The position numbers were made by a program, and so were the translations under genes. From NCBI GenBank assembly GCA_013399875.1, contig VXAZ01007607.1, forward strand, positions 47,813 to 111,812: a stretch of 64,000 nt of DNA, written 5' to 3'. Shown one piece after another: positions 48,001-57,000 of this stretch. The notes under the pieces are model-generated. The model did no database searches and was not told the DNA's origin. It saw nothing but the letters and a program-made list of their open reading frames with translations. Positions within the stretch are counted from its first letter, which is position 1. Each line of letters starts with the position of its first letter. Source of the stretch: Gymnorhina tibicen. Taxonomy: Eukaryota; Chordata; Aves; Passeriformes; Artamidae.

Positions 48001-51000
48001 CATGTGGGCTGTTCCAGACCTCCTGCCTGCAGCTCCTGGAGGATTGGATTTTGAATCTCTGGATTCCTCCTGGAGCTCGCACAGCCTGGTCCCAGCCAGC
48101 CTCAGAAAGCAGCTGGGGATGCTCCCCTCTTCTCTCCCTCCCCAGCCTCCTGCAGCTGTCAGAGGACGAATATTTCCCCCTTTCTTCCTGCCTGGGAGCA
48201 GTCTGGGGACCCAAATTATGCACATCACCTCGCAGGCAGAGTATGGCTTAGAAATTAACTGGCCTGAGCTGATGAGGGCTTCAAATTCCTTGAATTTCAC
48301 AAGAGTTTCGTGTTTAAATCAATCCTCCTTGTGGCTTCTGAGGTGCTTGGTATCAAAATTATTTTAGGGAAGGGGTGCCTCTGCAGTGCCCTCTGCCAGG
48401 GGCTCTGATGAGAGCTCTAAGTGCCTTTGAAAGGCAAAGCAGGAATCTCCAGTTCTCTTTATCTTCCCTCCGGATCCTGTGATCTGATTTCCGTGACATC
48501 CTTGTCTCTCTTCTTTGCTCTGTCTCTGGGACCCCTCCATCTTTTCCTCTGAACTGCCTGTATTTTTGGAGCACAGCTACATCTCTTTTAGTGGAGGATG
48601 ATTGCTTCGGGGGGAATGCCCAGGCCACAGACACTGTTGTTTTCCTGGAGATAAATGTCAGCATTTAGAGGTTTGGGGGTTTTTAAAATAAGATTTTTTT
48701 TTTTTTTCCTCCCAGGAAGCCTGATTGAAATGGCTGCCTGGGTCCTGAGGAGGGATTGTGTGGCAGGGCCAGGGTTCACCTGGGAGCCAGTCAATCTGCA
48801 TACATAATTGCTGTTGACAAACTGGATGTGGAAGGAATTGCTCCCTGGGTTACCATGGGAACAACAAAAAAAAAAGAGAGGAGGTGAATTCTGGTTCAGC
48901 GGGTCCCAGCAAAAGGATGTTTCTGAGTGTTTTGTTCCTGGGCTCTGCGAGAGGGGAGGGGAGAAGAGAGCAGCTTTCCAGCCCACTTTCATCTGGTGAA
49001 TTCTTGGCCTGCTTGAAATAGTCCATGGTCTCGTGAGAGTCTTGTTACCCTGGAGCTGGGTGCCTGCGAGCCCCGTGGTGCTGTGGGGAGCGTGGGCTCT
49101 GCCGGAGGATCCCTGCACAAGCTCTCCCCTCCTGTTGTAGCAGCTCTTGGGGGTGGCTGGGAGAACTTCCAGGCTGTTGGGAAGCAAACGGAGCAGAGGG
49201 AAAACGCCTGGGTGTCCAGGTGTGTGTCCAACACCCGAGGCAGATCTTGGGAATTAGACCCTGTCCCTGTCCAAAGGGGATTATTCCCACCCTGCAGCGT
49301 GCTAGTGCTCCATGCCAAGGAGCAGGGAGTGTCCTTCAGAGGTCTGGGAACTCCAGGAAGGCCCTCGGATGGGTTTGTTCAGCGTTCCCTGGGGGTTTGG
49401 TTGGATACCAGCAGATGCCATGGCCCGCACTGTGATGGATTCCCGCAGGGAGGAGCAGGAGCAGCAGCAGCTCCTGCCTGTGTCCCAGGAAGGGCTTGTC
49501 ACCAATTCTGCCTCCAGGGAGACCCCCAAAACCTCTCCCCAAAGCAGAGTTTGGGTGGCATTTCCCACCTTCCCCTGCGCCAGTGAGCGCAGAGAATGTC
49601 TGGTTGTACCTGGGATTTCTGGCTGCCCCGCTGGGGGAACAAACATCCCTGCTGCCCCCTCGTGAAACAGCCACGTGGCCACAGCCGAATCACTCCCCTG
49701 CTGCTGACCCTGTCCCTTCTCCTCCTCCCCAGAACCAGCACGATGATGTCAAGAAGCAGCTGCTGGACCTGCAGCTGCAGCACAACAGCCTGAAGCTGGA
49801 GCACCGCAAGAGCCTGGAGAGCCACAGCCAGAAGTTTGCCCAGCTGCAGCAGGAGAAGGACAGCGAGGTCACCAACCTGCAGGGTGAGGGTGACCTGAGA
49901 AAACACCAGGCACGGGAGGGACTGGGATCAGGAGAGGGCACAGGTTCCTCTGCGGGCCCCCAAAAACACCCCCAGGAACAAGTTTGTGTGACAACGTGCA
50001 GCGTCCCGGCCTCAGCTGGAGCACTGTCCTGCCTCGGGTGGTGGTGCAGGGAAAAAATCCTGCAAATCCTGGCCCTGGAGCTTGGGAGCAAAACGAGCCA
50101 CGCTTTTTGTAATTAACGGTGTGGGTCTGTAAAATGCAATTTAATAGTGCAAGTGTTGCAGGCAGTGCTGATCCCTTTAATTCCCAGAGAGTGGTTTTTG
50201 TTTATTCTGCTGTTTAATTACACTGTGGGGCTTTTAAGGTTTGCATCTGTTCTGACTTGATGAACAAGTGAAACATCAAACATCAAAATCTGCGTGTTTG
50301 GGTTTTTTCCCTCTGCTCAACAAAGCCCAGTGTAATATCTGATCAGCTTTTGGGTCAGAAGTGGGGGGAAATTGAGGACAAATAAGCGAAACCTAAATAT
50401 TTGATTGTCTCTCTCCCTGGAATGCACATTGTTATAGGGGAATGGAGGGGGTTTTGCTAGGTTGTTTCTCACTGACAGTTCCATTCTCAGTTTGATGTCA
50501 ACCCTCACTGCAAGGCAGGAGCACGGCACCCAACCTCAGTGGCAAGATGTGTTCTCCTAGGGCTGAATATAAAGAAGAAAAACCCCTGTAATCAGAAATA
50601 CCTACAATTTTGAGCCTTGTGTGCAGTTCATCCTACTGCAGCCATGGGAAAATTCCCACCCCAGCCCGTAGAGCAGAGAAACCCCGGTGCATCCCGTTCT
50701 GGGGATGTTCTGAAGGACCCGGGATCCAAAATCAGGCTGGCACTTTGGGACACAGCCCTTGCTCTCCATCCCAGGGCACGTGCTGACACCCAAACCCCGG
50801 CATGGCGCGTGCCTCGGGGCGCTCAGGAGCGTGCAAAGAGCCTGAAAAAGCCCAACCTGGAGGCTGCAGGGCACAGCTGTCCCTTAAAAACCCAGGGATA
50901 AACGTGCCCGAGGACAGAGCTGTCCCATGATTATTTTCTCTAAGTGGGTCGTGGGGGTTTTTTTTTTGGTTGGTACCATCAAGAGGCTGCTCCTCTGTGC

Positions 51001-54000
51001 AGGAGGAGGGAATCTGTGGGCTCAGGAGAGCTGGCAGATCCCTCTCGGGGTTCTTCTTTAACCTTCCAGCTCCCCCAGGAAGGGGCAGTGGCTCCCTGCT
51101 CCCCCTTCTCTTCAGCTGCAAGGGGGAAGGGAAATAAAAACCCCAAATTATCTGACTGCTGTGAGAGTCAGCAAGAGAAACACAGCGAGAACCTGAGCTG
51201 AGAGCAGGAGTCAGCAAAGATTCCGGAGAGAAGGAATTCCTGGGAGTGAACGATGAGCAGGTTTTCACTTCCTGGGCTTGGAGAGATCTGTGAGGTCAGG
51301 AGGAATTTGTGGTGAGAAAGGGAGATGCCACACTTGAAAAAATATCTCTTTTTAAGCAAATTTCTTCTTCTCCTGCAGACACGGTGTTTAAACTGAGAGA
51401 AGAGAGCAAGCTCCTCAGGAAGGCCCACCAGGAGGTTCACTCCCAGCTCCTCAGTGCCCAGGTAACCCCCTGGGCTCTGCATTCCCATATTCCCTAAACA
51501 ATAAACCCTGTCACCAGCTGTATTCCAGGGTGGGGAGTGGCCCAAAACAGTGCTGGGAGGTGTTGGTAGTGTAGATCCATTCAGATCCAGCTGAAAATAC
51601 AGGTCTGCTGCCCAAAGTCCCCAAATTCCCAACCCTGGAACGCCTCCCCACATCCCAAATACTTCCAAGTGACAGTGAATTGATGGGTACAAGTTTTGCC
51701 TCCACCTGGTTTGCCCTGACTGGAAGTTTCCAATGAGTTCATATCCCAGGAACTCCTCGTGGCTGCCTTTTCCTCGTTCCTTTTATGTTTGCTTTGCTGA
51801 GGGGTTTTGTTGGTGCTCGTTTTGTTTTTAATGTCAATTTTAAGGTCACATTTCAGGGGGAAGAACTGAAATCAGCAGAGCCTGCTCAGGAGTGAATTTC
51901 CTGCTAAACTTTGCTTGCTGCTTGGAAGTTTTCCCACTCTGCCCAGTCCCTAATTTGGTCCATTTCCAGCACATGAAAAGGTCTCCCCCCTCAATTTCCT
52001 ATAAATAACCAGGGTGGAAATGAGGAGCTTTTCCTGAGTGGCTTTTTCAAGCCCTACTTTTCAGGGTTGGGGATGAAAGAAAGAAGCTGCAGGAGAGAGA
52101 GAGGAGGGTTGCATTTGCTTACCCAGCCCAGGAGAATCGATTTTCCCTTGTCTTGCAAAATAAATTGGATTGTCAGGTAGGATTATGCCAATTATTGTCA
52201 GCCCCACTGGGATGAGCACATCCAGGGGGAAATGCCTCCACTGGAAGGAAACGGGGGTGACCTGGAGGTACAGGAGGAGAGGGAGGCACAGCAAAGAGCC
52301 AGGACACAATCCTTGTGCCAAGGCAGGAGTTAATCCATGGCTCCCGCGCTGAGCAGCATCAGGAAAATGATCAGTGCAACAGCTCAGCACTTCACAAAGG
52401 GGAAATGCAGAATATCCGTGAAATCTGGAGGGAAATCTGGGTTTGTCATTGGTGGCTGTGGATTTTCTCCAGCCTTCAGATGTGTAAAATACAGATTTTC
52501 TTTACAACGTACCTCCGCCAAAGAGTGGCTGTTGCCAGCAGGGAAATGTTTAACCCTGTGTGAGGTTTCTCCGTGTCCTTCTCCTCCCCTCAGGCCCAGA
52601 TGGAAGAGTTCAGGCAGCTCAAGGAAGCTCTCCAGAAGATGCCAGGCTTGAGAGGAGGAGGAGGAGGAGGTGGGAAGGGGCAGCAGCCCCTGGTGCCAGC
52701 CAGCAGCCAGCTGCAGCCGGGGAGGCAGAAGGTGTGGTATTCCCAGGAAAACCCAGGAATCCGCGTTCCGCGGGGCTCCCGGGGCTTTGAAGGAACAATC
52801 CCAGCTCCCTCCAGCTGCGAATTTGCTCTTGTCCTTCCTTCCTCCCTCCCTTCCTTGCAGGCTTTCCAGGCCAGCCAGGAGAACCGTCCTGCCGGGAATG
52901 CGCTGCCCTCGGCGCCGCCCGGCGCTCAGCACCCGCCGGGGCAGGGATCCCGTGGCCACGACGGCCCCGGGCAGCAGCCACACGCGCCCTTCAGCCAGCC
53001 AGCCCCGGCACACGACACCAACTCGCTGCCAGAGGCCGTGCCAGCCTGGCACGGGGACGGCCACGTGGCCAGGTTCACCCGCACCATGAACAGCCTGCCC
53101 AACGGGAGCCCCGTAGGTTCCGCGCTGGCGCTTGCGGGGCCGCGTGGGAGAGCTCAGAGCTCTGGTGTTTGTGATGAGTGTGGGCAGCGCTGGCCTCGCG
53201 TCGAACACGCTGAGGGGTTGGGTGGTTTCACGGCCGGGCTCAGGGGTTCTTCTGCCGAGCCTGCAAAGGGTAAATCATCACAGCAGCCCCCCCGCCCCCG
53301 CCCCAGCCCTCCTGGGGTGGTTGGGAGGGAGTTATGGACAGCAAACGTCTAAAAAAAGACAATAATTGCAGTGTGGCTGGACTTCAAATACGGTAATGTC
53401 AATGTGGGGGTGGGTTTTAAGGTGGTTTTGTTGTTCCTCTTTGCTTGGAGATTCACCTACCCCAGACAAGCCTGGGTCACGTAGGATCTGAATTATTCCT
53501 TTTTGGCTGCGTTAAAGGAGGAGTCTCCTACTGCCGGGTGGGCAGGACTGTAGATTTCTTCTGGAGCACTTCTGCATGTCTGTTCTTTGATAAACGATCT
53601 TCTGGCCCATAGACCTGTCCAGATTTGGGGGTATTTGGTATCCCAGGTGTCCCTGTATGTCTCCTCTGCAGGACGTGAAGATGGTGATGCGCATCCAGGT
53701 GCGAAGCCACGAGGAGAGCCAAGCTCCCGGGCTGTCCCTGGCTGACCCAAGAGAACCCTCTCCAGCAGAAAAACCTCCCATGCTGGACAGCCAGCACTTG
53801 GCAGGGAACAGACAGGTGCAAATGCAAAGGTTGGTGACACAAAACTCTCCCGCTCTCGGCGTTTGGGGGGAAGGTGCCAAACAGAAGCATCCAAGGTCTC
53901 TCTCTCCTGGTGTTCATTGTGGGTTTGCTCGAAAGGTGGTTGGAGGAACAGCCTTTTTTTGGTGTGTTACTGGTATTGGTGGAATTCCTGGGAGTCTGGT

Positions 54001-57000
54001 GAGGGCCCAGGATCCAGTGGGTGCTGCGCAGGCACAGGGGAAGCCGTTTGTTGTCTGAGCAGCACTGCCAGGAGACTGCTCTGTTCTGCAAAAGGAAGAA
54101 AATGTCTCTCTGTGGCTGCGATTCATCAAAGTCTGGCCACGATCCCAAAAGTGACTCTGAAAATAGTGCTTCCTCCTTTAACTTATTTATCCCCTGTGTG
54201 TGTGTGTGCAGGTCGTGTCTGTTCAGTTTATTGGAGCGAACAGGATCTCATTTTTGTTTTATCTGTAGAGGAAACTTCTGGATTTCGTTCTAGACTCAGC
54301 CTGATCCTGCCCTTTCTTCTCTTCTATTTTTGTCTGTTCACTTAACCTGTGGCCTTTCCAGGGCAGAGACTGTGCTTTGCTTATTTCTTCAGCTGGCCAC
54401 GTCCTCCCCAAAGTGCTGAGATAAATCCCACCTGCATGGACACGGCAGGAGCGGCTCAGGGGATGTTCTGGTTGCTGCAGGCAGGGCCTGGCGTGGCTGT
54501 GCCAGGGTGAGGGTTGTGATGGCAGGATGGCCTTTCCCCACCATGCAGAGCCCAGCCAGGTTCCTGTCGCTGCAGAAAATGCAAATATTGATGTGTGTGG
54601 CGAGGGATCTCGGCGGGGACGGGGATCCCGGGGTGTCCGCTGTGCTTTGCTTTTCCCGGAGCTCTCACCGAGGAGTCCCAGAGCAGCTGGGGGCTGTTGC
54701 TCACACGGGCTGAGATCTGTGATAAGGAGCCCATAACCCAACCCTGCCAGAGCCAGGAGCAGCACGGGGCTGCAGCAGAGCACAGGGGGCCCCACAGCCA
54801 GAGCTGCTGCCCTGGGAGGCTCTGAGCAGCGGGCTCCACATGAGCTCCTGGTGGCCAACCTGCATTTTGATTATTTTATAATGGGGACGTCTGAGTTGAG
54901 GGCTGGGTTGGGATTTTCCTCACTCAAGGGTTTGTGTGCCAGCTTAAAGAGCTGCTGAAGCTGAGGCCATTTGTCCTTTCCAGCAGCTAAAAACTGAAAT
55001 GTCTTAAATAGATGTTTAAATCTCATGTAGAGGACAGGCTGGAGCAAGCAGCCATCCTGCTTGGAACTGCTGTACCTTCCTGGGGTTAAAAGGTTTTGCT
55101 TCACTTATTTTTGAGTCCCTATCACTGGGATTTCATCCTTTCTTTGCTTCTGAAGCTGTCCCTGACTAAGGCTATTGAGCTATTAGGGAAGCATTCATTT
55201 TCCTTTAGTAGCATCTTCATTTTCCATGAAGTTGGAACAATGAAGAGGACTCATGGTTTTGGTATTTTTAAAGCCTTGGATGCGTGTGTTTGGGTCTGTG
55301 TGAGGCACGAGTAAGAATCTGTTCAGAACTGGAGTTTGCTGCTACGTGGATGTCATTGTCCTATGAATAATATTAAATACAATAAATTGTATTTACAAAG
55401 CAGAACTCATTTCATGCTCTGTGCCACATGTTCTTTTTCGAGCAGATATCACAGTAATTAATACAACCTGCTAGTTTTGGCCAAAAAAAGTTAAATTAGG
55501 CCAAACTTCTGCACGTGTTGGAGTATTTTTTTTTTCTCTGTTTGCCATTATGAAATAACTTTGTGGAATATTTACTGAGGCAGGGGGTTCTGTCTGGTTG
55601 CAGCTGGAAGGACCTCGTCAGCAAGGTGAACGCCCAGATGGACGAGGAACAAGCCCAAGGGTACCCCAAGAACTTCCACTTTGCCCCCAAGGCCGGGCAG
55701 GAGGTGCAGAGGGGCAGCCCCCAGCCCCCCAGCCCGAGGAGAGGGGCAGAGCAGGGGGCAGAGAAGGAGAGGGCGGACGAGGAGGAGCTGGAAATGGGTA
55801 CGGAAATGGTTTCTTTTATGGTGTCCCTCTGCACACGCACACAGAGAGCACTGGCTGCCTCGAGCAGGTCGAGACAAACCACCAGGCTGGTGGCAGGGGC
55901 TTTAAGGAGACCCCACTGACTGTCCCTGCCCCTGTCCCTGTCCCTGCCCCTGTCTCTGTCCCCATCCCTGTCCATGTCCATGTCCCTGTCCCTGTCCCTG
56001 CCCCTGTCTCTGTCCCCATCCCTGTCCATGTCCATGTCCCTGTCCCTGTCCCTGCCCCTGTCTCTGTCCCCATCCCTGTCCATGTCCATGTCCCTGTCCC
56101 TGTCCCTGCCCCTGTCTCTGTCCCCATCCCTGTCCATGTCCATGTCCCTGTCCCTGTCCCTGCCCCTGTCTCTGTCCCCATCCCTGTCCATGTCCATGTC
56201 CCTGTCCCTGTCCCTGTCCCCATCCCCATCCCGTGCAGATGCAGGAGTGATCGAGAGGGAGGAGAACAGGCACTTGCAGAAAGAGGCCGTCGTCCAGGAG
56301 CCCCTGGTGAGTAACCACAGCATCACAAAGCCACTCGGTGGGTTGGGAGGGACCTTAAAGATCATCTCATGCCACCCCCTGCCACGGGCAGGGACACTTT
56401 CCACCATCCCAGGCTGCTCCAAGCCCCTGGCTGTGGGAACTGCTGCTGCCGTGTTTCATCTGGCTTGGAACAAAAATCCAGCAATTACCCAGGAGTTTCT
56501 ATAATGTGCAACTCCAAACTCCTTGGATCTGGAGGGATTCAGAGGGATAACAAAGACTGGTTTGGGGGGTTTTTTAACAAACACAGGCTTGGAGAGGTGC
56601 AACCCAGTGCTCCAAGCCAGCGCTCCTGCTCGCTGGGGAAGGCATCGTTCTCCTCCCAAGGGAATGTCCTGCCAGGTATTTCTTTTCTGGTCCAGATGCC
56701 AGATGATGCTGCAGATCCTGCCCAGGACCCCAATAACCAAGGTGAGGACGAGTTTGAGGAGGCTGAGCTGGAGAGACCTGACTTTGAGGAGAAGGTGGGA
56801 GGCTCGGAGAAGTTCAAAGAGCCCAGCGTGAAAGAAGAGTTGAAGGAGAAGCCAGCGAAGGTGACTGCCTGGGGACAACCAGCAGGGCCAGGGAGGGATC
56901 CCCAGCTGTGGGTGGGTGGGCAGAGAGCTTAAGGACTGAAAGGGAAACACATCATATTCCTGGATGGATCCATGATCACACTGCGAGGATGTGGCAGGCA

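Noticed and set aside
53113..53352. Read-through of the open frame after exon 8 as coding
   Set aside because: The frame stays open to 53352, but a good donor (GTAGGT) occurs at 53113 and exon 9 joins in phase. The extra sequence has no conservation that I can recognise.
55496..56504. Asp/Arg/Gly-rich antisense frame of 308 residues and Ser/Leu- or Pro/Val-rich sense frames
   Set aside because: They are translations of the 54-bp minisatellite, whose hexamer subunit contains no stops. The real exons on the plus strand overlap them with better splice and family support.
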